A stretch of 64,000 bases of DNA, from contig NZ_CP031396.1 in the NCBI RefSeq assembly GCF_003363755.1, positions 2,753,501-2,817,500 of the forward strand, in the 5' to 3' direction. This DNA comes from Pseudomonas protegens (GTDB taxonomy: Bacteria > Pseudomonadota > Gammaproteobacteria > Pseudomonadales > Pseudomonadaceae). Positions 18,916 through 31,285 of this stretch are shown in pieces; the stretch's first letter is position 1, and every line of letters starts with the position of its first letter. A model generated the notes under the pieces. It worked only from the letters and a program-made list of their open reading frames with translations. It ran no database searches and had not been told where the DNA came from. The translations under genes were made by a program, and so were the position numbers.

Positions 18916-20742
18916 ATGAGCATATTGAATGGACCCCGACTGAACTTCTGGGGCGGTATCTCCACCGACGTCAGCGTGCCGAACAACTCGCCGACCTTGC
19001 CCAACGGCATCACCACGTCCCTTGAGCTGTTCGACCTGACCACCTCGACCGTGGCGGACCAGGCCAAGACCTACAGCGATGAGCACCTGTACCAACTGAT
19101 CAACGCCCCGGACCCGAGAATCGGCCCCAACAGCCGGTACACGGCCGGCGGCTGGAACCACTATGGCGAACACGTGGTGACACTGCACAAAGCGTTGATC
19201 AGTTCCCAAGGCACCCCGGGCAACATTGCGTTGGAAGGGGATATGGTCGGCCAACCGGTCTACCTGCTCGGCTCCGTTACACCCGGCACCGGACAAGGGC
19301 CCTACTCCGGCCCGATGATGGTCGACCTGGACCCCACAGCCAGCACCACGACCCAGATCTTTGTCGGAGGCCTGCAGATCGGCAACGGCAACACGCCTGA
19401 GCTACTGATTCGCTGGGATACCGTGTGCAGCAGTTTCGACCTCAACACTCGGGTGCTGGAGCCGGCAACCATGGACTCACCAGGTTCCTTCCATGCCAGC
19501 GGCACCTTTCAACTGACCTTTCCGCTGAGCAGCATCGTCAGCTACAACAAGGAAAGTGCCGGACTCAGGGCCCTGATCGAAGCGCCTAACGCGACTGGGA
19601 TCGTGCTGCGTTTCGTGATGTTCGAAATGTGTCCGACCCTGACTACCGAGCAATTGAACGCCGACTACGCCGCCAACCAGTTCAGCCCGAACCCGAGCAT
19701 CGGCCGAATCATCGGCACCCTGGCCACGGCGTTTACCGATGAGCCGCAAATCTGTCCGCCGGGCCGGCAAATCATCAATGCCGACAAAGACCTGAACATC
19801 AACAGCGTTGCCTATGCCGAGGTTGCCAACGGGCAACTGAGCATCGACATGGTCAACCTGATCCCCAAGCAGACGTTCAGGGCTGTACGCGACGACATCA
19901 CCAGCCCCATCGGTCCCAACGCCGACTACGGGACCGTCACCATTGCGGCCGGAACGACGCCCCTGGCGAGCTTTGAGCCCAGCGACCCGCTGCTGCAGGA
20001 CTACTACCGGTACGGCGGCATCATCGACGTGCCGCTCAACTCGACCCAGACACAGTTGGTGCAGAGCACGCCCTTGTGCATCAGTGCCCCCGGGACCACC
20101 CGCAACCCGGCGCTGTCGGCTCCCGAATGCCCGTATCGGGTCTACAGCGATCAGCGCAACACCTACCTGGACCCCGACAGCAGCGGCGTGCAGATCACCT
20201 TGCAAGTCCGTTACCTGGGAGCACCGGTACAGGAAGATACGCCAATCAGCATCGACGCCTCGGCGACCGCCGTCTATCAAGCCAATCGCTACTGGAACTT
20301 CCTGGAGCTTCCGAACTCGGTAACGGTACCGGCTGGTCAACCTTCGGTGAGCTTCAACGTCGTCCCCGTCGCCGGTTCCAATACCCAGGCCGGTTTCACC
20401 ACACTGACCTACACCATCGACAACAACCCTCTGACCCAGAGCTTCAGCAACTTCCGCAAGTACGCCTGGAGCGACTTCGGCATTCCAACCGGCAGCATCG
20501 TCACCTGGGAGCAGGCGTTTCAAAACGTGCTGCGCTTTCATTACCTGGCCTTCCCTGCCATGTCGCGCTACATCCAGCTCAATCAACCCGACGCGGTGAT
20601 GGGTTACAAACAGGCGATCCTGGCCCGGATATCCCCCGAGTACCAGAACACCACCTTGTACATGTCCGTGGTGCGTTCGATGTCGCCGAGCCAGCGCTCC
20701 CTGCTGACCGCCTATCTCAACGGCACGCCCTGGCAACCTTGA
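18916..20742 (+). CDS. large protein of unknown function, paralog of 14172-16598
   Basis: The 608-residue protein lacks a signal peptide and a known domain. It starts MSILNGPRLNFWGG, like its paralog. A shared C-terminal block contains FHYLAFPAMSRYIQLN, SPEYQNTTLYM and SPSQRSLL. It is 200 residues shorter than the copy at 14172, mostly in the first half. Predicted character is beta-rich with many Pro, Asn and Thr. It is directly downstream of the second heme protein, repeating the order of the first cassette. Confidence 0.75.
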   Translation: MSILNGPRLNFWGGISTDVSVPNNSPTLPNGITTSLELFDLTTSTVADQAKTYSDEHLYQLINAPDPRIGPNSRYTAGGWNHYGEHVVTLHKALISSQGTPGNIALEGDMVGQPVYLLGSVTPGTGQGPYSGPMMVDLDPTASTTTQIFVGGLQIGNGNTPELLIRWDTVCSSFDLNTRVLEPATMDSPGSFHASGTFQLTFPLSSIVSYNKESAGLRALIEAPNATGIVLRFVMFEMCPTLTTEQLNADYAANQFSPNPSIGRIIGTLATAFTDEPQICPPGRQIINADKDLNINSVAYAEVANGQLSIDMVNLIPKQTFRAVRDDITSPIGPNADYGTVTIAAGTTPLASFEPSDPLLQDYYRYGGIIDVPLNSTQTQLVQSTPLCISAPGTTRNPALSAPECPYRVYSDQRNTYLDPDSSGVQITLQVRYLGAPVQEDTPISIDASATAVYQANRYWNFLELPNSVTVPAGQPSVSFNVVPVAGSNTQAGFTTLTYTIDNNPLTQSFSNFRKYAWSDFGIPTGSIVTWEQAFQNVLRFHYLAFPAMSRYIQLNQPDAVMGYKQAILARISPEYQNTTLYMSVVRSMSPSQRSLLTAYLNGTPWQP

Positions 20743-20756
20743 ACAAGGAGAAGACC

Positions 20757-21809
20757 ATGCCCGTTGCTTTACACATTCCCGCCCAGCCGGAACAGTTGCT
20801 GCGCTCAAGCAGCATCATCGCCCAGGGGCTGCTCAACCCTCGCGGTATCTGCGTGGAAAACGATGGCAGCCTGCTGCTGGTAGAAGCTGGCTCAGGCCTG
20901 CCGGACCAAGCGTTCAGCGGTCGCATCAGTCGCCTGCGACCAGATCCTCACGCCCCCGGCACCTACCTGCCACCCGAGGTTCTGGCCAAGGGTTTTCGCT
21001 CGATGAACATGCAGTCGCGGATGCTGCGCGATGAAATCATGGGGCTGTCGGACATTGCCTTCGGTACCGGGCGCTACCTGGCCAGCCAGACCGATTACGT
21101 CGCCGGTTCCAAGCTTCTGGACCTGCAATACAGCCCGCCCGAGCCGCTGTTCCACAGCCACGGCAACCTCAACTCATTGTGCTATCACCCCGCGCGCCAG
21201 AGCTGGCTGGCGGTCAAGCCCGATACCAACCAGTTGGTGGAGTTCACTCAGGGTGAGGAGCAGATCCTGGCCCAACTGCCCGACCTGGATCAGGGCCAGG
21301 AAGCCGTACCCGTGACCCTGGTGCATGAGCCACAGACCGACGCGGTGCTGATCAGCCTGTTCTCTGGCGAGCTGCACAGTGACCCGGCGCGAAAGGGCAT
21401 CGACTTCGCCGACAAGGCGGGCCAGGTAATCCGGGTCTGGCCCGAGAGTGGCAGGATCGAGGTACTGATTCGCGGGCTGCAATTGCCCACCGGGCTGGCG
21501 CTGGACCCGCAGGAGCGGATTCTGGTGCTGGAACTGTGCGACCGGCTGTTGCAGCCCCTGCAACCCGATTGGTCCGGCGAGACCTTGCACGGAGGCTTTG
21601 CCCGCTTCAGTGGACGGCTGCTGCGCTGCGACCTGCAGCAACGCAGTGTGCAAGTGCTCGCCAACGAACTGGATACACCGTCCAATCTGTGCTGCGTCGA
21701 GGGGGCGGTGCTGGTGAGCGAAGGCATGGGCCTCAGTGGACGGCCGATTCCCACACCGGATCATCAGGTGGTTGCCCTGAGCGGTCGATTGCGCCGAGTG
21801 CAACTTTGA
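20757..21809 (+). CDS. NHL/SMP-30-like beta-propeller, resembles ScyD/ScyE family
   Basis: The 350-residue protein shows beta-propeller repeats. An early blade reads GLLNPRGICVENDGSLLLVEAGSG, followed by GRISRLRPD; later blades include GLQLPTGLALDPQERILVLE and LDTPSNLCCVEGAVLVSEG. The NPRG...DG...VEAG pattern is like the ScyD/ScyE proteins found with scytonemin genes, which would fit an operon that begins with ebo genes. No signal peptide is visible, unlike many such proteins. AACAAGGAGAAG precedes the ATG at 20757. It is the last gene of the operon. Confidence 0.72.
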   Translation: MPVALHIPAQPEQLLRSSSIIAQGLLNPRGICVENDGSLLLVEAGSGLPDQAFSGRISRLRPDPHAPGTYLPPEVLAKGFRSMNMQSRMLRDEIMGLSDIAFGTGRYLASQTDYVAGSKLLDLQYSPPEPLFHSHGNLNSLCYHPARQSWLAVKPDTNQLVEFTQGEEQILAQLPDLDQGQEAVPVTLVHEPQTDAVLISLFSGELHSDPARKGIDFADKAGQVIRVWPESGRIEVLIRGLQLPTGLALDPQERILVLELCDRLLQPLQPDWSGETLHGGFARFSGRLLRCDLQQRSVQVLANELDTPSNLCCVEGAVLVSEGMGLSGRPIPTPDHQVVALSGRLRRVQL

Positions 21810-21849
21810 GCCCAATCCCAGCGCCTGAAAGGAAACAGTCCGGCATAAA

Positions 21850-21875
21850 AAAGGGGCCCTGTACGGGGCCCCTTT
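21850..21875. terminator. bidirectional terminator between the ebo operon and ssb
   Basis: AAAGGGGCCC (21850-21859) and GGGCCCCTTT (21866-21875) form a perfect ten-pair stem with loop TGTACG. A-runs and T-runs flank it on both sides, so it can end both the plus-strand operon and the minus-strand ssb transcript. Confidence 0.88.
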
Positions 21876-21905
21876 CTCATCGATACTGAATGCTCGAGGG
21901 AGCAA

Positions 21906-22415
21906 TCAGAACGGAATATCGTCATCGAAGCTGTCGAAATCCGGTGCCGGCTGCGGAGCGGCCTGCTGTGGCGCCGGACGCGACTCACGCTGTGGCTGCG
22001 GAGCAGGACGGGACTGCTGAGGACGCGGTGCCGAGTTGGACATGCCGCCCTGGCCTTGCTGGTCGCCCTGTGGACGGCCACCCAGCAGCTGCATGGTGCC
22101 TTGCATGTCGACAATGATCTCGGTGGTGTAGCGCTTGATGCCGTCTTTTTCCCACTCGCGAGTCTGCAGTTTGCCCTCGATGTAGACCTGGGAACCCTTG
22201 CGCAGGTACTCACCGGCAATCTCAGCGACCTTGCCGAACATCGAAACACGGTGCCACTCGGTGCGCTCGACCTTCTGACCGGTCTGCTTGTCGGTCCACT
22301 GTTCGCTGGTGGCCAGACTCAGGTTGGTCACGGCGTTACCGTTAGGCAGATAGCGAACTTCGGGATCCTGGCCGCAAGTACCGACCAATATGACTTTGTT
22401 AACCCCACGGGCCAT
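21906..22415 (-). CDS. ssb: single-stranded DNA-binding protein SSB
   Basis: The 169-residue protein binds single-stranded DNA during replication, recombination and repair. It has the OB-fold in residues 1-110 ([21 protein letters not shown], then [10 protein letters not shown] and [14 protein letters not shown] strands), a Gln/Pro/Arg-rich linker and the acidic C-terminal tip [11 protein letters not shown] that recruits partner proteins. It lies nine bases after the MFS gene on the same strand, and uvrA is divergent from that pair, the usual pseudomonad arrangement. Confidence 0.97.
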   Translation of the reverse strand: MARGVNKVILVGTCGQDPEVRYLPNGNAVTNLSLATSEQWTDKQTGQKVERTEWHRVSMFGKVAEIAGEYLRKGSQVYIEGKLQTREWEKDGIKRYTTEIIVDMQGTMQLLGGRPQGDQQGQGGMSNSAPRPQQSRPAPQPQRESRPAPQQAAPQPAPDFDSFDDDIPF

Positions 22416-22424
22416 AACGTTCTC

Positions 22425-23819
22425 CTAGGCTTCGCGCGGCGACGGCGCTGAGTTGACCAACTGCTCGAGCGTCGCGCGATCCAATAATTCGGTGTCCAAT
22501 TTGATGTAAATGGCAGCCTCTTCGGCCACCACCACGGCATCTGTTACTCCAGCGACGGCTTTCAGGCGCTCAACCAGACCAGCTTCGCGGATCGCTTCAG
22601 GCGATAACGGCAAGCGCAGGCTCGTCACATATGGAGGCTCGCGCATGGTAACAGCAAAGCCCAACCAGAGTGCAGCCAGACCTGCGCATCCAAGGAACAC
22701 AACCGACAAACCGCCATGCTGGAACAACCAGCCGCCGAGGATGCCGCCCAGTGCCGAACCGAGGAACTGGCTAGTGGAATACACCCCCATCGCCGTGCCC
22801 TTGCCGCCTGCCGGCGAGACCTTGCTGATCAGCGACGGCAACGACGCCTCCAGCAGGTTGAATGCGGTGAAGAACACCACGGTGCCGATCACCAGCGCCC
22901 GCAAACTGTCGCCGAACTCCCAGAAGAATAGCTCGGTGAGCAGCAGCGTACTGACCGCGCCGAGCAGAACTCGTTTCATCTTGCGTTTTTTCTCGCCATA
23001 GATGATGAACGGGATCATGGCGAAGAAGGAAATCAGCAACGCGGTGAGGTAGACCCACCAGTGCTGTTCCTTGGGCAAACCGGCCTTTTCCACCAGTGCC
23101 AGGGGCAAGGCGACGAAGCTCGACATCAGCATGGCGTGCAACACGAAGATACCAAGATCCAGGCGCAGCAGATCGGGATGCTTGAGGGTCGGGATCAGCG
23201 CTTGGCGCGCCACGCCGGACTCGCGGTGCTGCAACGGGCCGGTGGAGCGCGGGACCATGAAAGCAACGATCAGGATGCCCACCAGGGCCATGGCACCCGT
23301 GGCCAGGAACAGCCCCGACAGACCAAAGCTGCGGGTCAGCAGCGGACCGACCACCATGGCCACGGCAAAGGACAGGCCGATGGTCATGCCGATCATGGCC
23401 ATGGCCTTGGTCCGGTGCTGCTCGCGGGTCAGGTCCGAAAGCAGCGCCATCACTGCGGCGGAAATCGCCCCGGCACCTTGCAGGATTCGTCCGGCGATCA
23501 CGCCCCAGATCGAATCGGCATTGGCCGCCAGCACGCTGCCCAGGGCGAACACGATCAACCCCAGGTAAATCACTGGGCGACGACCGATACGGTCGGAAAT
23601 GATGCCGAAGGGAATCTGGAAAACCGCCTGGGTCAGACCATAGGCGCCAATCGCCAAGCCGATCAAAGCCGGGGTCGCTCCTGCGAGATCCATTCCATAG
23701 GTCGCCAGGACCGGCAGTACCATAAACATGCCAAGCATACGGAAGGCGAACACCAGGGCCAGACCGCTCGCTGCGCGGGTCTCGCTGCCACTCATGCGTT
23801 CGCTGTGGGGATCGTGCAT
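22425..23819 (-). CDS. MFS transporter, YajR-like with C-terminal domain
   Basis: The 464-residue inner-membrane protein has twelve predicted helices of the major facilitator superfamily. Between helices 2 and 3 it carries GIISDRIGRRPVIYLGL, the conserved motif A. After the last helix there is a soluble tail of about 70 residues (LKAVAGVTDAVVVAEEAAIYIKLD) like the ferredoxin-fold YAM domain of YajR. It probably exports drugs or metabolites by proton exchange, but the substrate is unknown. The ATG at 23819 was kept; ATG codons a few residues in are alternatives. Confidence 0.88.
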   Translation of the reverse strand: MHDPHSERMSGSETRAASGLALVFAFRMLGMFMVLPVLATYGMDLAGATPALIGLAIGAYGLTQAVFQIPFGIISDRIGRRPVIYLGLIVFALGSVLAANADSIWGVIAGRILQGAGAISAAVMALLSDLTREQHRTKAMAMIGMTIGLSFAVAMVVGPLLTRSFGLSGLFLATGAMALVGILIVAFMVPRSTGPLQHRESGVARQALIPTLKHPDLLRLDLGIFVLHAMLMSSFVALPLALVEKAGLPKEQHWWVYLTALLISFFAMIPFIIYGEKKRKMKRVLLGAVSTLLLTELFFWEFGDSLRALVIGTVVFFTAFNLLEASLPSLISKVSPAGGKGTAMGVYSTSQFLGSALGGILGGWLFQHGGLSVVFLGCAGLAALWLGFAVTMREPPYVTSLRLPLSPEAIREAGLVERLKAVAGVTDAVVVAEEAAIYIKLDTELLDRATLEQLVNSAPSPREA

Positions 23820-23996
23820 GGATAAACCTCATGTGAACCGGCGGCGATTCTACCAGTCCGATCGATTGAGGGGGTATATGGCGACGCTTTGCCGCGCAGC
23901 CCCAACAGCGAGCAAAAAAGCACCGCATGATAGTGTGCATCCATCCAGTGTTTGGTTTTATACTCCTGCCTTTACGCCCGCCGATCGAGGCCACTT

Positions 23997-26831
<2,835 letters not shown>

Positions 26832-26839
26832 GCCCCATG

Positions 26840-26878
26840 AAAAAGCCCCTATCATCTCACGGTGACAGGGGCTTTTTT
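26840..26878. terminator. terminator between uvrA and the ferritin gene
   Basis: AAAAAGCCCCT and AGGGGCTTTTTT form a long stem around a 17-base middle that can also pair in part (TCA/TGA). With A-runs and T-runs on both sides it serves uvrA and the convergent ferritin gene. Confidence 0.88.
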
Positions 26879-26903
26879 ACATCTCAGGCTTGACGCATCT
26901 ACC

Positions 26904-26926
26904 GTAGGAGCGAGCTTGCTCACGAA
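26904..26926. repeat. REP element, Pseudomonas type
   Basis: GTAGGAGCGAGCTTGCTCAC followed by GAA is the common REP core of the fluorescens complex, with the inner palindrome GAGCGAGCTTGCTC. It lies between the convergent uvrA and ferritin genes, a typical place. Confidence 0.85.
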
Positions 26927-26948
26927 CCGGTATCCACGCCTTATGCAG

Positions 26949-27413
26949 TCAGAACTGCGACTGCAGGTAGTTCTCCAGCCCGATGGATTTGATCAGGCCC
27001 AACTGCTTCTCCAGCCAGTAGGTGTGATCTTCCTCGGTATCTGCCAACTGGATACGCAGAATGTCGCGGCTGACGTAGTCCTTGTGCAGTTCACACAGCT
27101 CGATGCCTTTGCACAGCGCAGCGCGAACCTTGTATTCAAGGCGCAAGTCGCTGGCCAGCATGTCCGGCACCGTGGTCCCGGTGTCGAGATCGTCAGGACG
27201 CATGCGCGGCGTGCCTTCGAGCATCAGAATGCGGCGCATCAGGGCATCGGCGTGTTGCGCCTCTTCTTCCATTTCGTGGTTGATACGCTCGTAGAGCTTG
27301 GTAAAGCCCCAGTCTTCGTACATCCGCGAGTGGATGAAATATTGGTCGCGTGCTGCCAGTTCGCCCGTCAGCAACGTGTTGAGGTAATCGATTACGTCCG
27401 GGTGACCTTGCAT
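26949..27413 (-). CDS. bfr: bacterial ferritin of the BfrA/FtnA type
   Basis: The 154-residue four-helix protein stores iron as a 24-subunit shell. Ferroxidase ligands are present: Glu18, Glu51, His54, and Glu/His in TEEDHTYW near 127-130. The heme ligand Met52 of true bacterioferritin is replaced by Ala ([10 protein letters not shown]), so it probably does not bind heme between subunits. The start at 27413 ([12 protein letters not shown]) fits the family; the open frame runs 14 codons further upstream. It lies downstream of katA, an arrangement known from P. aeruginosa. Confidence 0.92.
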   Translation of the reverse strand: MQGHPDVIDYLNTLLTGELAARDQYFIHSRMYEDWGFTKLYERINHEMEEEAQHADALMRRILMLEGTPRMRPDDLDTGTTVPDMLASDLRLEYKVRAALCKGIELCELHKDYVSRDILRIQLADTEEDHTYWLEKQLGLIKSIGLENYLQSQF

Positions 27414-27526
27414 CGCCCTACATCTCCCTGCTTGAAAGTCGATAGTGTGAACCAAGCTGACTTGCAGGTCACTTAGAAATAACCGAAAAAGTGAAGATTA
27501 TCTGAGAAAAGCAGTATAAATAACGC

Positions 27527-27551
27527 AAAAACCGCCCAAATGAGGGCGGTT
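27527..27551 (-). terminator. katA terminator
   Basis: On the minus strand AACCGCCC, a six-base loop and GGGCGGTT are followed by a T-run (complement of the A-run at 27527-27531). It lies 18 bases after the katA stop. Confidence 0.88.
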
Positions 27552-27568
27552 CTGCTTCTTATTTAGAC

Positions 27569-29017
27569 TTACTTGAGCGATACACCCAAAGCCTTGGCAA
27601 TACCCTCGCCGTAAGCCGGGTCAGCCTTATAGAAATGTTGCAGCTGACGATCAACCACATCAGCAGTCACTCCAGTCATGGCACCGGCAATGTTGTTGAT
27701 CAACAGAGCCTTCTGCTCATCATTCATCAAGCGGAACAGAGCTCCTGCATGACTGTAATAGTCGGTGTCTTCGCGATGATCGTAGCGGTCTGCGCCACCG
27801 CTAAGGGCAAGGGGCGGTTCTGCGTAGCGTGGAGCCTGCTTAGGCGCATCGCTGTAGCTGTTGGGCTCGTAGTTCGGCGCAGCACCGCCATTGCTTCCGA
27901 AAGCCATGGAGCCGTCGCGCTGATAGCTGTTCACCGGGCTCAGCGGCGCATTCACTGGCAGTTGCTGGTGATTGGTACCAACGCGATAACGGTGAGCATC
28001 GGCGTAAGCAAACACCCGGCCCTGCAGCATGCGATCTGGAGAAAGCCCGACCCCTGGCACCATGTTGCTTGGTCCGAAAGCGGCCTGTTCGACCTCAGCG
28101 AAGTAGTTCAGCGGATTGCGGTTCAACTCCAACTCGCCAACCTCGATCAACGGGAACTCCTTCTGCGACCAGGTATTGGTCACATCGAACGGGTTCTCAT
28201 AGTGCGCCGCGGCTTGCGCCTCAGTCATGATCTGGATGCACACGCTCCACTTCGGAAAGTCGCCGCGCTCGATCGCGTTGAACAGGTCGCGCTGAGCGTA
28301 ATCCGGATCGGTACCCGCCAGACGTGCAGCCTCTGCCGGCGCCAGATTCTTGATGCCCTGCTTGGTCTTGTAGTGCCACTTGACCCAGTGCCGCTCGCCC
28401 TTGGCGTTGATCAGGCTGTAGGTGTGACTGCCAAAGCCGTGCATATGACGGTAACCGTCTGGAATGCCCCGATCGGAAAACAGAATGGTTACCTGGTGCA
28501 GCGCCTCAGGCGAATGCGACCAGAAGTCCCACATCATCTGAGCACTTTTCAGGTTGCTCTGAGGAAGGCGCTTCTGGGTGTGGATGAAATCGGGAAACTT
28601 CAGCGGGTCACGAATGAAGAAGACCGGGGTGTTGTTACCCACGATGTCCCAGTTGCCTTCTTCGGTGTAGAACTTAAGGGCAAAGCCGCGGGGATCGCGC
28701 TCGGTGTCAGCCGAACCACGCTCGCCGCCTACTGTAGAGAAACGCAGGAAGGTCGGAGTTTTCTTGCCAACCGCTTCAAACAACTTGGCACTGGTGTATT
28801 GGGTGATGTCGCGAGAGACCGTGAAAGTGCCGTAGGCACCCGAGCCCTTGGCGTGCACGCGACGCTCAGGGATATTCTCGCGATTGAAATGGGCGAGCTT
28901 TTCGATCAGGTGAAAATCGTCGAGAAGCAGCGGGCCACGAGGGCCGGCGGAACGGGAATTCTGGTTATCAGCGACAGGAGCGCCACTAGCGGTAGTAAGA
29001 GTTTTGGTCTGGCTCAT
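27569..29017 (-). CDS. katA: monofunctional heme catalase KatA
   Basis: The 482-residue clade-type small-subunit catalase breaks hydrogen peroxide into water and oxygen. The catalytic His lies in [12 protein letters not shown], Asn in [10 protein letters not shown], and the heme Tyr in the [14 protein letters not shown] segment. The ATG at 29017 follows GAGGAAG by seven bases; an upstream TTG would add two residues. It is a single gene with its own promoter candidate and terminator. The adjacent ferritin fits a joint defence against iron-driven oxidative stress. Confidence 0.96.
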   Translation of the reverse strand: MSQTKTLTTASGAPVADNQNSRSAGPRGPLLLDDFHLIEKLAHFNRENIPERRVHAKGSGAYGTFTVSRDITQYTSAKLFEAVGKKTPTFLRFSTVGGERGSADTERDPRGFALKFYTEEGNWDIVGNNTPVFFIRDPLKFPDFIHTQKRLPQSNLKSAQMMWDFWSHSPEALHQVTILFSDRGIPDGYRHMHGFGSHTYSLINAKGERHWVKWHYKTKQGIKNLAPAEAARLAGTDPDYAQRDLFNAIERGDFPKWSVCIQIMTEAQAAAHYENPFDVTNTWSQKEFPLIEVGELELNRNPLNYFAEVEQAAFGPSNMVPGVGLSPDRMLQGRVFAYADAHRYRVGTNHQQLPVNAPLSPVNSYQRDGSMAFGSNGGAAPNYEPNSYSDAPKQAPRYAEPPLALSGGADRYDHREDTDYYSHAGALFRLMNDEQKALLINNIAGAMTGVTADVVDRQLQHFYKADPAYGEGIAKALGVSLK

Positions 29018-29070
29018 GCACAATCTTCCTCTGTCAGTCTGTGAAACTGCCGGCTAATCGGCTGACGAAG

Positions 29071-29100
29071 AGTATTGACCAGCAGTGTTACAAGATCCAA
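29071..29100 (-). promoter_or_regulatory. candidate katA promoter
   Basis: On the minus strand TTGGAT (29095-29100) and AATACT (29071-29076) are separated by 18 bases and lie about 55 bases before the katA start. An AT-rich stretch with the palindrome TAGA-AATA-TCTA lies further upstream (around 29125) and could hold a peroxide regulator site; this part is speculative. Confidence 0.5.
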
Positions 29101-29146
29101 TGCATTACACATTAGCTAACGATAGAAATATCTAATACATACAGAT

Positions 29147-29173
29147 ACAAAAAACCGGGCACTAGGCCCGGTT
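29147..29173 (-). terminator. terminator after rplQ (end of alpha operon)
   Basis: On the minus strand AACCGGGC, a five-base loop and GCCCGGTT are followed by six T. It lies about 20 bases after the rplQ stop. Confidence 0.9.
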
Positions 29174-29193
29174 CCTTGTTTCAGACTGACGTC

Positions 29194-29580
29194 TTACTCA
29201 GCGGATACAGCTTCACCGCCGACAGCACGATCAACCAGTTCAACGTACGCCATAGGAGCGTTGTCGCCAGCGCGGAAACCGCACTTGAGGATGCGCAGGT
29301 AGCCACCCTCACGGGTAGCGTAACGCTTGCCCAGGTCGTTGAAGAGCTTACCAACGATAGCTTTCGAACGAGTACGGTCGAAAGCCAGACGGCGGTTAGC
29401 CAGGCTGTCTGTCTTGGCCAAAGTGATCAGCGGCTCGGCAACGCGGCGCAGTTCTTTAGCTTTCGGCAGTGTAGTTTTGATCAGCTCGTGCTCGAACAGC
29501 GACACCGCCATGTTCTGGAACATGGCCTTGCGGTGCGAGCTGGTGCGGCTCAGGTGACGCCCACTTTTACGATGACGCAT
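29194..29580 (-). CDS. rplQ: 50S ribosomal protein L17
   Basis: The 128-residue L17 begins [20 protein letters not shown], the conserved family start, and has the usual proteobacterial length. It sits near the exit of the ribosome tunnel on the large subunit. It is the last gene of the alpha operon, 42 bases after rpoA and just before a strong terminator. Confidence 0.97.
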   Translation of the reverse strand: MRHRKSGRHLSRTSSHRKAMFQNMAVSLFEHELIKTTLPKAKELRRVAEPLITLAKTDSLANRRLAFDRTRSKAIVGKLFNDLGKRYATREGGYLRILKCGFRAGDNAPMAYVELVDRAVGGEAVSAE

Positions 29581-29622
29581 GGTTCATTCCTTACCAAACA
29601 CAACGTTCGGTGATTACGACGA

Positions 29623-30624
29623 TCAGGCAGTCGCCTTGTCGTCCTTCTTAAGACTTGCAGGCGGCCAGTTGTCGAGGCGCATGCCGAGGGACAGACCGCG
29701 GGAGGCCAGAACGTCCTTGATTTCGGTCAAGGATTTCTTGCCCAGGTTCGGAGTCTTCAACAGTTCTACTTCGGTACGCTGAATCAGGTCGCCGATGTAG
29801 TAAATGTTTTCCGCCTTAAGGCAGTTAGCCGAACGTACAGTCAGTTCCAGATCGTCAACCGGGCGAAGCAGGATCGGATCGATCTCGTCTTCCTGCTCGA
29901 CTACCACTGGCTCACTGTCACCTTTGAGGTCGACGAACGCAGCCAACTGCTGTTGCAGAATGGTTGCAGCACGACGGATAGCCTCTTCAGGATCCAGAGT
30001 ACCGTTGGTTTCCAGATCAATAACCAGCTTGTCCAGGTTAGTACGCTGCTCGACACGGGCGTTTTCCACCACGTATGCGATACGGCGAACCGGGCTGAAC
30101 GAAGAGTCAAGCTGCAAGCGACCAATGCTGCGGCTTTCGTCTTCATCGCTCTGACGCGAGTCGGCCGGTTCATAACCACGACCACGAGCTACTACGAGCT
30201 TCATGTTCAGGGCGCCGTTAGACGCCAGGTTAGCGATTACGTGATCGGGGTTAACGATCTCGACATCATGATCCAGCTGAATATCGGCAGCGGTAACCAC
30301 CCCCGAACCCTTCTTCGACAAGGTCAGCGTAACTTCGTCACGGCCGTGCAGCTTGATAGCCAGACCTTTAAGGTTCAACAGGATTTCAATTACGTCTTCC
30401 TGTACACCTTCGATGGCGCTGTACTCGTGGAGCACACCGTCAATCTCGGCCTCGACTACTGCACAGCCGGGCATTGAGGACAACAGGATGCGGCGCAGCG
30501 CGTTGCCCAGGGTGTGGCCAAAACCACGCTCGAGAGGCTCGAGGGTGATCTTGGCGCGGGTTGGACTGACAACCTGCACATCAATGTGGCGGGGTGTCAG
30601 GAACTCATTTACCGAAATCTGCAT
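29623..30624 (-). CDS. rpoA: RNA polymerase alpha subunit
   Basis: The 333-residue alpha subunit has the N-terminal assembly domain (residues 1-235, with [20 protein letters not shown]) and the C-terminal domain (about 250-325, with [19 protein letters not shown] and [12 protein letters not shown]) that touches UP elements and activators. Length and order are normal. It is the fourth gene of rpsM-rpsK-rpsD-rpoA-rplQ, which ties polymerase supply to ribosome production. Confidence 0.98.
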   Translation of the reverse strand: MQISVNEFLTPRHIDVQVVSPTRAKITLEPLERGFGHTLGNALRRILLSSMPGCAVVEAEIDGVLHEYSAIEGVQEDVIEILLNLKGLAIKLHGRDEVTLTLSKKGSGVVTAADIQLDHDVEIVNPDHVIANLASNGALNMKLVVARGRGYEPADSRQSDEDESRSIGRLQLDSSFSPVRRIAYVVENARVEQRTNLDKLVIDLETNGTLDPEEAIRRAATILQQQLAAFVDLKGDSEPVVVEQEDEIDPILLRPVDDLELTVRSANCLKAENIYYIGDLIQRTEVELLKTPNLGKKSLTEIKDVLASRGLSLGMRLDNWPPASLKKDDKATA

Positions 30625-30646
30625 GGATGCACCTATTTTCTAGCCC

Positions 30647-31267
30647 TTACTTGGAGTAGAGCTCGACAATCAGGCTTTCGTTGATGTCGGCGGACAGATC
30701 ACTGCGAGCTGGAACGTTCTTGAAAACGCCCGACTTCTTCTCAGTGTCTACTTCTACCCATTCTACGCGGCCACGTTGAGCACACAGATCGAGAGCTTGG
30801 ACAATGCGAAGTTGATTTTTTGCTTTCTCGCGAACAGCAACCACGTCACCAGCACGAACCTGGTAGGACGGAACGTTAACGGTCTGACCGTTTACGCTGA
30901 TCGACTTGTGCGATACCAGCTGACGGGACTCGGCACGAGTAGAACCGAAGCCCATGCGGTATACAACGTTGTCCAGACGGGATTCGAGCAGTTGCAACAG
31001 GTTTTCGCCGGTTGCGCCCTTCTTGCCAGCTGCTTGTTTGTAGTAGCCGCTGAATTGACGCTCGAGCACGCCGTAGATACGACGAACTTTTTGCTTTTCA
31101 CGCAGCTGAGTACCGTAGTCGGATTGACGACCACGACGCTGGCCGTGGATGCCAGGAGCTGCTTCGATGTTGCACTTGGATTCGATAGCGCGCACGCCGC
31201 TCTTCAGGAAGAGATCGGTGCCTTCGCGACGAGCCAGTTTGCATTTTGGACCAATGTAACGAGCCAT
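30647..31267 (-). CDS. rpsD: 30S ribosomal protein S4
   Basis: The 206-residue S4 starts [19 protein letters not shown] and includes the S4 RNA-binding domain (about 95-155, [20 protein letters not shown]). It starts assembly of the small subunit on 16S rRNA. In E. coli S4 also represses the alpha operon by binding its leader; whether that holds here cannot be seen. The gene is 22 bases upstream of rpoA. Confidence 0.98.
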   Translation of the reverse strand: MARYIGPKCKLARREGTDLFLKSGVRAIESKCNIEAAPGIHGQRRGRQSDYGTQLREKQKVRRIYGVLERQFSGYYKQAAGKKGATGENLLQLLESRLDNVVYRMGFGSTRAESRQLVSHKSISVNGQTVNVPSYQVRAGDVVAVREKAKNQLRIVQALDLCAQRGRVEWVEVDTEKKSGVFKNVPARSDLSADINESLIVELYSK

Positions 31268-31285
31268 TCTTTACAATCTCCTGGA

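Noticed and set aside
23820..23996. LexA box for uvrA
   Set aside because: No CTGT-N8-ACAG pattern was found between the MFS gene and uvrA.
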